Assembly (NCBI GenBank): GCA_902578775.1
Contig: CACHEF010000005.1
Span: 21,674-85,673, forward strand
DNA length: 64,000 bases
Source: an uncultured Pelagibacteraceae bacterium
GTDB lineage: Bacteria > Pseudomonadota > Alphaproteobacteria > Pelagibacterales > Pelagibacteraceae
Direction: 5' to 3'
Shown here: one piece after another, positions 37,171 through 49,581 of the stretch
How the letters are laid out: every line of letters begins with the position of its first letter
Numbering within the stretch: position 1 is the first letter of the stretch
The notes under the pieces: model-generated
The model's database searches: none
What the model was told of the DNA's origin: nothing
Seen by the model: only the letters and a program-made list of their open reading frames with translations
Position numbers and translations under genes: made by a program

Positions 37171-38217
37171 TTAAAATCCTACTTTAAAATTATTATTAGA
37201 ATTTTTGATTAACATAACTTTAAATAAATCTCCCATTTCTTTTTTGTCAACTAATCGTTTAAGTCTATAAAATATATCTGATTTTTCAGAAAAAGTTTTA
37301 TTTTTACTAATTATTTCAGCCCTCTGATAAATACCTAGATTGGTTAAAAATTTTTTTTGTGTTGTAAAATTTGTGCTCACTTTGTCAAAATTTTTGGCAA
37401 TTTTTTCTATAAAATTAAAATTCAAATTGTAAGTAATGTCAGACTTACAAATATTTTCTAAAACTTTTGAGTATTTTTGCTTATAAATTCCCTGGAGTGT
37501 ATTTTGCATTTTATCTTCAAAATATCCATAATCTATAATTAATAGCCCACCATTATTTTTTATTATATTATAACAGATATCTTTAAGATATTTAATTCCT
37601 AAAGGAGAATACTCTATAAAATTTTGTTTATCTGAAATTTTAAAATTAATTTTATTTTCTAAATTTTTTATATTTATTTTCTTATTAAGAAATTCAGCTT
37701 TTTTATCATTTGAAAAAAGTACAAATTTTTCAAACCAATTATTTTTATTTTTAACAAATTGCTTAATAGGAATCGCATCAAAAAACTCATTCGCTACAAA
37801 AATACAAGGATATTTATCTAATTTCTTAAAGTTTATAACCCACTTTATATTTTTACATTTTAAATTTTTTTTTTGTTCTTTAATTAATTTTGGACTCTTT
37901 TCATAAATAAAAATATTGCAACTATTTTGAAATGAAGGAAATTTTTTAAAACTTTCAATCATTACTTTCATCATTTCTCCATTACCAGCACCTAATTCAA
38001 TAAAATTGAATTTTTTTGGCGATCCTATACTTTTCCAAAAACTTATTGTCCAGATAGCAATCATCTCTGAAAAAAGTCTCGAGATATTTGGAGCTGTTGT
38101 AAAATCGCCAGATATTCCAAATGGATTTTTTTTCATGTAATAACCTTTTTTTTTATCGTAAAGGCAATAATCTATAAATTTATCTAATGGTATTTTATGA
38201 TTTTTTTTTATTATCAT
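37171..38217 (-). CDS. MidA/NDUFAF7-like SAM-dependent methyltransferase
   Basis: 348 aa class I methyltransferase. The glycine-rich SAM loop is NFIELGAGNGEMMKVMIESF, and ANEFFDAIPIKQFV and LLIIDYGYFEDKMQNTLQG are hallmarks of the MidA family. The mitochondrial homologue NDUFAF7 methylates an arginine in a complex I subunit; the bacterial role is probably similar but unproven. It overlaps the lgt stop by 23 bases and precedes pgeF. This lgt-midA-pgeF order is seen in other Alphaproteobacteria. Confidence 0.92.
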   Translation of the reverse strand: MIIKKNHKIPLDKFIDYCLYDKKKGYYMKKNPFGISGDFTTAPNISRLFSEMIAIWTISFWKSIGSPKKFNFIELGAGNGEMMKVMIESFKKFPSFQNSCNIFIYEKSPKLIKEQKKNLKCKNIKWVINFKKLDKYPCIFVANEFFDAIPIKQFVKNKNNWFEKFVLFSNDKKAEFLNKKINIKNLENKINFKISDKQNFIEYSPLGIKYLKDICYNIIKNNGGLLIIDYGYFEDKMQNTLQGIYKQKYSKVLENICKSDITYNLNFNFIEKIAKNFDKVSTNFTTQKKFLTNLGIYQRAEIISKNKTFSEKSDIFYRLKRLVDKKEMGDLFKVMLIKNSNNNFKVGF

Positions 38218-38974
38218 CTTTAAAATAATATATAAAGCAACCAGTTATAAAAAATAAAAAACTTAATAATTGACCCATTGTCAAATTTAGAATTAAATAT
38301 CCCAATTGTTCGTCTGGTGAACGAAAATATTCAATTATAAATCTAAAAATAGAATAAAAAATTAAAAATAAAGCAGACAATTTTCCTGGTATTTTTAGAT
38401 AATCTTTAGACCAAAAATATATCATTATTAAAAATAATATTATTCCCTCTAAAGCAGCTTCATATAATTGTGAAGGATGTCGATATAGATTATCAATTTG
38501 AATAAATTTTACTGCCCAAGGCACTGAAGTTTCAAGTCCGTATAATTCTGAATTAATAAAATTTGCAATTCTTCCAAAAAAAATTCCAATTGGTGAAATT
38601 ATAGCAATTACATCCAGATATTTAAGTGGGTCCTCATTATCTTTTTTTGAAAATAAAACACTTGCAATAATTATTCCAATAACTCCTCCATGAAAGGACA
38701 TTCCGCCTTGCCAAATTTTAAATATGTCAAAAAAATTATCTAGATAATAATTTAGATTATAAAATAATACGTAGCCTAGTCTTCCGCCTAATATTAAGCC
38801 AATAATTAAAAAAGTGACATAGTCGTCGAATTTTTTTTTAAGGTTATCATAGATAAAGATTTTTTTTGCAATATACCAGCCCACAAGTATACCCATTATA
38901 TATGCTAACGAATACCAATGTATTTCAAATGAAAAAATTTCTATTGCTACTGGGTCAAAATTATTAATGAACAT
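38195..38974 (-). CDS. lgt: Prolipoprotein diacylglyceryl transferase
   Basis: 259 aa inner-membrane enzyme adding diacylglycerol to the lipobox Cys of prolipoproteins. The Lgt signature is present as GRIANFINSELYG, with the earlier HGGVIGI segment (conserved His) and a C-terminal FRFIIEYFRSPDEQLG. About seven hydrophobic helices are visible. It is divergent from ubiK across 50 AT-rich bases and overlaps the MidA-like gene. Confidence 0.96.
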   Translation of the reverse strand: MFINNFDPVAIEIFSFEIHWYSLAYIMGILVGWYIAKKIFIYDNLKKKFDDYVTFLIIGLILGGRLGYVLFYNLNYYLDNFFDIFKIWQGGMSFHGGVIGIIIASVLFSKKDNEDPLKYLDVIAIISPIGIFFGRIANFINSELYGLETSVPWAVKFIQIDNLYRHPSQLYEAALEGIILFLIMIYFWSKDYLKIPGKLSALFLIFYSIFRFIIEYFRSPDEQLGYLILNLTMGQLLSFLFFITGCFIYYFKDDNKKKS

Positions 38975-39024
38975 TATAATTTATAAATATAAGATTAGAG
39001 TATATTAAGATAATATATAAATAT

Positions 39025-39276
39025 ATGAAAAACTCTAAATTTGTTTTTGACAAAATAACTAAACTATTTGAACAAGGTCTGGTTTCTTCAAGAGATCTTG
39101 CAAATGAACTAATTACTATTTTGAAATCAAAAAGAGATGAAATTGTTTTTAAATTAAGACTTACAAGTAAAGATGAATTTGAAGTATTATCTAAAAGAGT
39201 TGAAATTATAGAAAAAAAGCTTGAAAAATTATATCCACAAAAGAAAAAAAAAATTAAACGGGTAAAAAGATCTTAA
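39025..39276 (+). CDS. ubiK: Ubiquinone biosynthesis accessory factor UbiK (BMFP family)
   Basis: 83 aa. A short amphipathic helix region is followed by the BMFP coiled coil: SKDEFEVLSKRVEIIEKKLEKL, close to the family pattern REEFDV-x4-V-L-x-R-L-x-LE. The Lys/Arg-rich C-terminus (PQKKKKIKRVKR) is unusual in strength. UbiK works with UbiJ as a membrane-fusing scaffold for late coenzyme Q enzymes. No Shine-Dalgarno is visible. Its last 23 bases overlap the sensor kinase gene on the other strand. Confidence 0.85.
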   Translation: MKNSKFVFDKITKLFEQGLVSSRDLANELITILKSKRDEIVFKLRLTSKDEFEVLSKRVEIIEKKLEKLYPQKKKKIKRVKRS

Positions 39277-40582
39277 CCGCAAGTCCATTTAAATTAGATT
39301 TTTCCAACTTGATGTTTCCACCATGTGATCGAATTATGTCAGAAGCTATTGAAAGACCTAAACCAACGCTGGATTTTTTTTCAGCTCTACTTTTATCAAT
39401 TTTATAGAATGGCTTAAAAACATTATTGTATTCTTCTTGTGGAATACCAGGGCCATCGTCTTCAATTTTAATGAATATATTTGAATTTTTCTTTGAGAGA
39501 TCTATGTGAATTTTTTTGCCATATTTTAATGCATTATCGATTAAATTATTTATGCATCTTTCAATTAGATTTTTTCTTCCATTTAAATAAACTTTTTCAG
39601 TAATCCTTCTTGATATATTTTGATTATTATATTTTTCGATAATTTGATTTATTAAATCACTTAAGTTAAACATTTCATCTTTTCCAAGATAAGAAGAGCT
39701 TGCAAACTGGAGATATTCATTTAACATTTTTTCCATTTCATTAATATCCTCAACTAATTTAATTGAAATATCCTTATCTTTGATAAAAGCAGTTTGTAGT
39801 TTCATTCTTGTTAATGGAGTTCTTAGGTCGTGACTAATTCCAGATAGCATTTCTGATCTTTGATTTAAATGTCTTAATATTCTTTTTCTCATTCGATCAA
39901 ATTCGTAGCCGGCTTGTCTAATTTCAGATGCCCCGGAGGGTTTAAATTCTTCTATTTCTTCTCCTTTACCAAATTTTTCAGCAGCTTTTGCAAGTGCCGT
40001 TATAGGCCGAGTTTGATTTTTTAAAAATATAAGAGATATGATTATCATTATAAATGCTGGCACAGTTATCCATAAACCAAAAATTCTAGCTGATGAACTT
40101 GTTAATCTATCTTTTGGTATCAAAAATTTAAAATAACCATTTTGGTATTTAATTCTTAAGTCAATTAGCTCTTTATAATTTGTAGTGTCAAACCAATATC
40201 CGCCATTTCCAAATTTTGATTTTAACTCTCTTCTTAAAGTTCTATCTATAGGACTGAACCATCTTTCATCAAAACTATAGTCAAATTGATCATCCTGAAT
40301 AAATTGAATATTTAGATCTTGATAAATTGAAAAAATATTTGTGATTTCATTTTTATCATAATCATCATTATTATAAACTTCAATAAAGGTTTGTACTTCA
40401 TTAACCAATGCTCGCGTCATACCTTTATTTGTTTTGATCCAAAGACTATCAAAAAAAACAATTGTAATAATAAGTTGAATTACAATTACAGGAGTGGCAA
40501 CAATCAATAATGCTCTGTAAAACAATCTTTTAGGTAGCAAATCTTTAATAAATTTATTCAATCCATAAAACATAGCCAGCAC
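39254..40582 (-). CDS. Sensor histidine kinase, EnvZ-like
   Basis: 442 aa. Two membrane helices (about 23-45 and 165-185) flank a periplasmic sensor region of about 120 residues, then a HAMP domain. The H-box is SGISHDLRTPLTRMKLQ, and the ATPase boxes are CINNLIDNALKYG (N), DDGPGIP (G1) and SVGLGLSIASDII (G2). HDLRTPLTRMK is the EnvZ/OmpB-type H-box. The start at 40582 overlaps the response regulator; a second ATG at 40573 is possible. Together they form a MarR-RR-HK operon. Confidence 0.93.
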   Translation of the reverse strand: MLAMFYGLNKFIKDLLPKRLFYRALLIVATPVIVIQLIITIVFFDSLWIKTNKGMTRALVNEVQTFIEVYNNDDYDKNEITNIFSIYQDLNIQFIQDDQFDYSFDERWFSPIDRTLRRELKSKFGNGGYWFDTTNYKELIDLRIKYQNGYFKFLIPKDRLTSSSARIFGLWITVPAFIMIIISLIFLKNQTRPITALAKAAEKFGKGEEIEEFKPSGASEIRQAGYEFDRMRKRILRHLNQRSEMLSGISHDLRTPLTRMKLQTAFIKDKDISIKLVEDINEMEKMLNEYLQFASSSYLGKDEMFNLSDLINQIIEKYNNQNISRRITEKVYLNGRKNLIERCINNLIDNALKYGKKIHIDLSKKNSNIFIKIEDDGPGIPQEEYNNVFKPFYKIDKSRAEKKSSVGLGLSIASDIIRSHGGNIKLEKSNLNGLAVKIFLPV

Positions 40583-41231
40583 CCCTTATTGTTTGAAGAA
40601 ATTTAGGATTTTTAGGATCTAATTCTATTTTTTTTCTTAATCTTGTAATGATAACATCAATTGATCTTTCTTTATCTAAATCTATTAATTTACCTATTTC
40701 CACTCTTTCAAAAGTTTTTCCTGGATTATTAATCATTTTCTCTAAAATGATTTTTTCTGTGTTATTAATTTTGTATTCTTTTTCATTTTTTAAAATTATT
40801 TTTTTATTTAAATCAATTTTAATGTTTTCAAATTGAATAACTCGTTTTTGGTCAATTTTTTTTGTTTTATTAACTATATTTTTAATTCTTAAGAGTAATT
40901 CTTTTGGTTCAAAAGGTTTTGGTAAATAATCATCAGCACCAATTTCTAAACCTTCCACTCTTTCGTCTGGCTGACCTTTTGCTGTTAATAAAATTACTGG
41001 TGTTTCTAAATCTTTTTTATTTTCTTTTATAAATTCTAAGCCACTTTTACCAGGCATCATTATATCTAAAATTATTAGATCAAATTTAATGATTTTAATT
41101 TTTTCAAAAGCGTTCTCTGCACTATCAGCTGTTGTTATTAAATAATTATTTTCACTTAAATATTTTTTTACTAATGATCTAATTCCTTCATCATCGTCAA
41201 CTACTAGTATGTGTGCTAAAAAATCATTCAT
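40554..41231 (-). CDS. OmpR/PhoB-type response regulator
   Basis: 225 aa. The receiver domain has the acidic pair ILVVDDDEG, the phosphoacceptor Asp in LIILDIMMPGKSG, Thr in ILLTAKG and the switch Lys in DYLPKPFEP. The C-terminal winged helix has RSIDVIITRLRKKIE, the recognition-helix region of OmpR-family regulators. It overlaps the MarR gene by 8 bases and the kinase by 29 bases, so the kinase is its cognate partner. The target genes are not evident. Confidence 0.95.
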   Translation of the reverse strand: MNDFLAHILVVDDDEGIRSLVKKYLSENNYLITTADSAENAFEKIKIIKFDLIILDIMMPGKSGLEFIKENKKDLETPVILLTAKGQPDERVEGLEIGADDYLPKPFEPKELLLRIKNIVNKTKKIDQKRVIQFENIKIDLNKKIILKNEKEYKINNTEKIILEKMINNPGKTFERVEIGKLIDLDKERSIDVIITRLRKKIELDPKNPKFLQTIRGAGYVLWIE

Positions 41232-41661
41232 TTATTATTTTATTTAATACAGTATCAAAGTTTAATACCTCTTCAGATTTAGATGTTAACAAGGCGTTGT
41301 AAATTCTTTTTTTTTGAACTTGAAATATTTCATTTGAAATACTTTTTCCCTTATTGTTCAAAAATATATGCTTAATTCTTGTATCTTGTTCATCTTTCTT
41401 AAATTCTATTATTTCTAATTTAATTAAATCTTTAAGAACTCTATTTAGACTTTGTTTTGTTACTTTTAGTCTTTTAAGTAAATCAGAAATTGAAATACCT
41501 TCATACATAGATAATAGATGGATAACTTTATTATGAGCCAATCCAATAGAGTATTTATCAAGAATTTTTTTTGAGTCTGAAAAGATTTCTCTATATCCTA
41601 TGAATAATTTTTCAATTAAATCTTTAAGCTGATCATCTTTTAAATATAAAAGTTCTTTCAT
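41224..41661 (-). CDS. MarR-family transcriptional regulator
   Basis: 145 aa winged-helix regulator. HNKVIHLLSMYEGISISDLLKRLKVTKQSLNRVLKDL is the HTH region, and DEQDTRIKHIFLNNKGKS forms the wing with the MarR-type D-x-R. It heads an operon with the two-component pair and is divergent from ilvE across 67 bases, so it could regulate itself, ilvE, or both. Ligand unknown. A MarR gene co-transcribed with a phosphorelay pair is not common. Confidence 0.9.
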   Translation of the reverse strand: MKELLYLKDDQLKDLIEKLFIGYREIFSDSKKILDKYSIGLAHNKVIHLLSMYEGISISDLLKRLKVTKQSLNRVLKDLIKLEIIEFKKDEQDTRIKHIFLNNKGKSISNEIFQVQKKRIYNALLTSKSEEVLNFDTVLNKIINE

Positions 41662-41676
41662 GGTTGGTAAGTTATA

Positions 41677-41705
41677 TTGACATATTACAGATACAAAGAT
41701 AATTT
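41677..41705 (+). promoter_or_regulatory. Probable ilvE promoter
   Basis: The divergent MarR/ilvE gap carries a perfect -35 TTGACA (41677-41682). Downstream, GATAAT (41698-41703, spacer 15) or TAATTT (41700-41705, spacer 17) could be the -10. The ATG of ilvE is at 41729. The -10 choice is unsettled, hence moderate confidence. Confidence 0.5.
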
Positions 41706-41728
41706 TCAGTAATAATTTTATTTCACAA

Positions 41729-42610
41729 ATGATACCATACGATAAAAGATCTGGAAAAATTTGGTATAATGGCGATCTTGTTGATTGGGCAGATGCTAAA
41801 ATTCATGTTCTTAATCATGGATTACATTATGCAAGTTGTGTTTTTGAAGGCGAAAGAGTTTATGATGGATCAATATTTAAATTAGAGGAGCATACAGATA
41901 GACTTTTTTATTCAGCAAAAAGAATGGGAATGAAAGTTCCATATTCCGAAACCGAAATTAATGATGCTTGTAATAAGATTATAAACTTTCAAAAAGTAGA
42001 GAATGGATATGTAAGGCCAACAATATGGAGAGGAAGTGAAATGATGGCAATTTCAGCTCAAAAAACAAAAATCCATGTTGCAATAGCAACGTGGGAATGG
42101 GGTTCATATTTTGATCCAAAATTAAAAATTGAGGGAATAAAATTGAACATTTCAAATTGGAGAAGGCCAGCACCAGATACAATTCCTTGGGATACAAAAG
42201 CATCAGGTCTTTATATGATTTGTACATTGTCTAAGCATGAGGCTGAGAAGCAAGGATTTACAGATTCTTTAATGTTAGATCATGAGGGAAATATTGCAGA
42301 GGCAACAGGTGCAAATATTTTTTTCAAAGATAAAAATGGTGATATTCATACTCCAGTTCCAGATTCTTTTTTGGATGGTATTACAAGACGTACAGTCATT
42401 GATATTGCAAAATCAAAAAATATTAAAGTTCATGAAAGAAAAATAAATCCCTCAGAACTATCTAATTTTGTTGGTTGTTTTTTAACAGGTACTGCTGCAG
42501 AAGTTACACCAGTATCCTGTATTGCAGAATATCAATTCAAAGTATGTGATTTGATTATTGACTTAAATAAAAGTTATCAAATTCTAGTAAGAAAGAAAAA
42601 AGCAGCCTAA
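41729..42610 (+). CDS. ilvE: Branched-chain amino acid aminotransferase
   Basis: 293 aa class IV (fold type IV) PLP aminotransferase for Leu, Ile and Val. The N-terminal HVLNHGLHYASCVFEGERVY, the PLP lysine region DTKASGLYMICTLSKHEA, ATGANIFFKDKNG and the phosphate-binding GITRRTVIDIA segment are in order. FLTGTAAEVTPV near the C-terminus is typical of IlvE. Length is normal. It has its own probable promoter, and its stop TAA is nested with the pgsA stop (CTAA at 42607-42610). Confidence 0.95.
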   Translation: MIPYDKRSGKIWYNGDLVDWADAKIHVLNHGLHYASCVFEGERVYDGSIFKLEEHTDRLFYSAKRMGMKVPYSETEINDACNKIINFQKVENGYVRPTIWRGSEMMAISAQKTKIHVAIATWEWGSYFDPKLKIEGIKLNISNWRRPAPDTIPWDTKASGLYMICTLSKHEAEKQGFTDSLMLDHEGNIAEATGANIFFKDKNGDIHTPVPDSFLDGITRRTVIDIAKSKNIKVHERKINPSELSNFVGCFLTGTAAEVTPVSCIAEYQFKVCDLIIDLNKSYQILVRKKKAA

Positions 42611-43191
42611 TCTTTATTATCTTCAGAAATAGCATGGTCTATTCCTTTACGCATATAATCATAACCAGTAAATAAAGTGAGCGCTGCGGATAACCATAGT
42701 AAAATTATTCCAATTGTTTGAGCGTTATAATCTTGAAAATTTATAATTTTATTTCCTGTTTCTCCAGAAAGCAAAAGTCCGATAGATACCATTTGCAATA
42801 CAGTTTTTAATTTTGCAAGGTTTGAAACTGGAAGCTTTATCTTTCCTTTAGCTAAAAATTCTCTTAAGCCTGATATCAGTATTTCTCTTGTTAAAATAAT
42901 TATTGCTGCAATCACCTCATAATCTCGAATAGTACCATCCATTACTAATAGAATAAGAGCAGTCGCCACGATAATTTTATCAGCTATAGGATCAAGTAAT
43001 TCACCAAGTTTTGACTCTTCTCCGAGCAATCTAGCTAACATGCCGTCTAAGAAATCTGTGAAGGATGCAATTATGAATAAAATTAGAGCAGTTAAGTCTC
43101 CATAAAATCCAGGCAAGTAAAAAGCCAAAACAAAAAAAGGAACTATCACTATTCTTCCTACTGTTAATATATTTGGTATTTTTCTAAGCAT
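42607..43191 (-). CDS. pgsA: CDP-diacylglycerol-glycerol-3-phosphate 3-phosphatidyltransferase
   Basis: 194 aa membrane enzyme for phosphatidylglycerol synthesis. The CDP-alcohol phosphotransferase motif is complete: DFLDGMLARLLGEESKLGELLD, read as D-x2-DG-x2-AR-x8-G-x3-D-x3-D once the next residues are counted. Five to six hydrophobic helices are visible. NILTVGRI at the N-terminus is the PgsA family start. It lies 5 bases downstream of uvrC on the same strand, a common uvrC-pgsA arrangement. Confidence 0.95.
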   Translation of the reverse strand: MLRKIPNILTVGRIVIVPFFVLAFYLPGFYGDLTALILFIIASFTDFLDGMLARLLGEESKLGELLDPIADKIIVATALILLVMDGTIRDYEVIAAIIILTREILISGLREFLAKGKIKLPVSNLAKLKTVLQMVSIGLLLSGETGNKIINFQDYNAQTIGIILLWLSAALTLFTGYDYMRKGIDHAISEDNKD

Positions 43192-43196
43192 ATTTT

Positions 43197-45032
43197 TTAT
43201 TCATGGAAAAAATTATATATCTTTTTTGCAACTTTTGCTTCAACACCTTCAACAGATTTTATTTCATCAAGACTAGCAGATTCCACCGCTCTTGCTGATC
43301 CAAAATGGTTTAACAATGCTCTTTTTCTTATAGACCCAATACCCTCAATTTGATCAAGTAAAGATTTGCTTATACCTTTTTTTCTTTTAGCTCTGTGGGC
43401 ACTTATTGCAAATCGATGAGACTCATCTCTTATTCTTTGAAGAAAGAAAAGAGTAGGGTCATTTTTTGAAAATTTAAAATCTCTACCATTATGAAAAAAA
43501 GTCTCATTTCCACTATTTCTTAATTTACCCTTTGCAATGGCTACTATAGGTAAATCATGGAGACCTAGCTCGTTTAGAGTTTCTCTTGCAGCAGAATATT
43601 GGCCTTTACCACCATCAACAAGGACCAAGTCAGGAAAAGTAAGATAATTATCTTTTTCTTGTATAGCTCTTTTAAACCTTCTATTTAATACTTCGCGCAT
43701 CATACCATAGTCATCCTGTTCATTTTTTTTCATCTTTATATTAAATTTTCTATACCTTTTTTTTATAAATCCTTCATCACCATATGCAATTAATGCACCC
43801 ACACTATTAGTTCCTTGAATATGGCTGTTATCATAAACTTCAATCAAATTAACGTTCGTCTCTAGATTAAACTTATTTACAACTGACTCAAATAATTCCT
43901 TATTATTTTGGCTTTCATAAATTTTTCTATTTAAACTATCTTTTGCATTTTTAATTGCTTGATGGATTACCTTTAATTTTGATCCTTTCTTTGCAACAGA
44001 AATATTAATTTGTTTTTCTTCTTTTTGAGAAAGAGTTTTTTCTATTAAAGCTTTTTCTCTAATTTCTTCAGATAAAATTATTGATGAAGGAACACTTTTA
44101 TTTTCATAAAATTGCGAAACAAATGAATTTAATATTTCACCTAGTTTTTCATCTGGATCATGTTTTGGGAAAAATGCTTGATTGCCCCAATTTTGTTTTG
44201 AACGATAAAAAAAAACCTGAATGCAAGTTTTACCAGACTCTTTATAACCGGCGATTACATCAGCTTCAGTTAAATTTGCTTCATTAATCCTTTGAGATGA
44301 CTGAATAATATTTAAAGATTTTATTCTATCTCTTAAAATTACTGCTTTTTCAAAATCTAAATCATCACTTGCCTTTTCCATTTGATCCGAGAGGCTTTTT
44401 TGTATTTTTCTTGATTTACCAGAAACAAATTCTATTGCATCTTTGACTGTTTTCTTATACTCATCTTTTTCCACATAACCTACGCACGGTCCAGAGCACC
44501 TTTTAATCTGATATAAAATGCATGGACGTTCTCTATTTTTAAAAACTGTATCATCACAAACTCTTAAATGAAAAATTTTTTGTATCATTTTAATAGTCCA
44601 ATTGGCAGAACCAGCTGATGCAAATGGTCCAAAATAAAAACCCTCTTTTACCTTTTTTCCTCTATGTCTTTTTATTTGAGGCCATTTATCTTTATTGCCA
44701 ATAAAAATAAATGGGAACGATTTATCATCCCTTAAAAGAATATTAAATTTTGGTTTATGTTTTTTGATCAAATTTGCTTCAAGAAGTAAAGCTTCACTCT
44801 CATTTGATGTTGTTGTTATTTCCAACTTTCTTGTTTGGGACAACATCCTTTCTGTTCTAATAATATGATTTTTTTCTGCGATGTAATTTTTAAGTCTATT
44901 TGGTAAATTTTTTGCTTTTCCAACATAAAGAATTTCTCCCTTTTCATTTAACATTCTATAAACACCAGGAAGCTTAGGAATTAAGGTGAGTTCTTTTTTT
45001 ATTACTTCTTTTCCAACTTCAGAACTTATCAT
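43197..45032 (-). CDS. uvrC: UvrABC excinuclease subunit C
   Basis: About 611 aa, making both incisions in nucleotide excision repair. The GIY-YIG domain ([21 protein letters not shown]) is followed by the Cys-rich linker ([16 protein letters not shown]), the UVR UvrB-binding motif (near [12 protein letters not shown]), the RNase H-like domain with DNSHIQG and DGGKGQ, and a C-terminal helix-hairpin-helix. An ATG at 45062 would add 10 residues and a 44-base overlap with folB; 45032 gives the usual N-terminus. uvrB is about 1.1 kb upstream in the same run. Confidence 0.95.
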   Translation of the reverse strand: MISSEVGKEVIKKELTLIPKLPGVYRMLNEKGEILYVGKAKNLPNRLKNYIAEKNHIIRTERMLSQTRKLEITTTSNESEALLLEANLIKKHKPKFNILLRDDKSFPFIFIGNKDKWPQIKRHRGKKVKEGFYFGPFASAGSANWTIKMIQKIFHLRVCDDTVFKNRERPCILYQIKRCSGPCVGYVEKDEYKKTVKDAIEFVSGKSRKIQKSLSDQMEKASDDLDFEKAVILRDRIKSLNIIQSSQRINEANLTEADVIAGYKESGKTCIQVFFYRSKQNWGNQAFFPKHDPDEKLGEILNSFVSQFYENKSVPSSIILSEEIREKALIEKTLSQKEEKQINISVAKKGSKLKVIHQAIKNAKDSLNRKIYESQNNKELFESVVNKFNLETNVNLIEVYDNSHIQGTNSVGALIAYGDEGFIKKRYRKFNIKMKKNEQDDYGMMREVLNRRFKRAIQEKDNYLTFPDLVLVDGGKGQYSAARETLNELGLHDLPIVAIAKGKLRNSGNETFFHNGRDFKFSKNDPTLFFLQRIRDESHRFAISAHRAKRKKGISKSLLDQIEGIGSIRKRALLNHFGSARAVESASLDEIKSVEGVEAKVAKKIYNFFHE

Positions 45033-45444
45033 GACTTCTTTTTTTGGTAATTTGAATACCAACTGATGAACATTCTTTTAAAATTTCTAGCTTTTCAATT
45101 TTTAACATTATTCTGCCTATTCTCTTATCTTTGAAAAGTTCATCAAAAACAGCTTCGGCTAAAGTTTCTAAGAAATTATAATGCTTCTTTTTGATAAGTT
45201 TTTTAATCAATTTAACAATAGTTGCATAATTTACTATTGATCTAAGATCTTTATCGTTTGAAGGTTTTTTATCCTGGTAATCAATTTCTAGACTAAATTT
45301 TACTTTTTGCGCTTTCTCTTTCTCAAAATCATAATAGCCAAGCTTTAAATTTAAAATAAGTTCATTAATTAGAATTTTTTTCTCATAGTTAAATAAGCTT
45401 TTGTTTTTATAAATTTTTACAACTTTGAGATTATTTTTTTTCAT
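45019..45444 (-). CDS. folB: Dihydroneopterin aldolase
   Basis: 141 aa. The family core is present: [30 protein letters not shown] first strand, then [13 protein letters not shown] with the conserved Tyr, and [14 protein letters not shown] with catalytic Glu. A Lys/Asn-rich N-terminal extension of about 20 residues is unremarkable for this AT-rich genome. It should cleave dihydroneopterin in folate synthesis. It overlaps the SDR gene by 4 bases, and the pair suggests pterin metabolism. Confidence 0.85.
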   Translation of the reverse strand: MKKNNLKVVKIYKNKSLFNYEKKILINELILNLKLGYYDFEKEKAQKVKFSLEIDYQDKKPSNDKDLRSIVNYATIVKLIKKLIKKKHYNFLETLAEAVFDELFKDKRIGRIMLKIEKLEILKECSSVGIQITKKRSHDKF

Positions 45445-46177
45445 TCTTTACCTTTAATTATATCTGGTGTCTGCCAATTTAAGCTTTGACCACTATCTAT
45501 CGCTAAAACTTGGCCAGTAATAGAACTGTTTTTAATAAAAAAGTCAACTGCATTACAAATCTCATTAACATCAACTTGTTTTTCAAGAGGTGTAGCTAAA
45601 TATTGATTTTTGAAATGTTTTTCAGATTGTCTTTTATTTTTGATTGTCGGCCCTGGGGCTATCCCATTAACTCTTATATTTGGTGATAGGCTCATTGCAC
45701 TAGTTTTAGTTAAATTATATAGACCTGTTTTACTTAATGTGTATGAAAAGAAATATGGGGTTAATTTAAATATTCTTTGATCAATTATATTAATAATATT
45801 ATTGTTTTTACCTCTGACATTTTTTGAAAATTCTTTTGATAAAAGAGCAGGTGCTTTAAGATTTGTAGAAATATGACTTTCCCAGCTTTTAGAGGTAAAA
45901 TTCTCTAACTTATCGTTTTCAAACAATGAGGCATTATTTACTAAGCAGTCAAAAAATTTCATTTTTGATTTAGAGAATTTAATTATTTTATGTATATCTC
46001 TCTCTTCCTTTAAATTACCACTGACCAAATAAATTTTTGTTCCTAATTTTTGTAATTTTCTTTTCAAGCTTTCTGCTTTAGATTTTGATTTGTTGTAATG
46101 GACAGTAATTTCTATGTTTGGACCAGATAATTTCTCAGCAATTGCAGCACCTATTCTATTAGCTCCACCTGTAATAA

Positions 46178-46196
<19 letters not shown>
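45441..46196 (-). CDS. Short-chain dehydrogenase, pteridine-reductase-like
   Basis: 251 aa SDR. The NADP-binding [15 protein letters not shown] resembles the PTR1/FolM version with R-I-G in place of G-I-G. The NNASLFE motif, the catalytic YTLSKTGL (Tyr-x3-Lys), [10 protein letters not shown] and [12 protein letters not shown] are all present. Its 4-base overlap with folB supports a role in pterin or dihydrofolate reduction, but a general oxidoreductase cannot be excluded. It overlaps the uvrB end by 19 bases. Confidence 0.82.
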
Positions 46197-49575
<3,379 letters not shown>

Positions 49576-49581
49576 ATAATA

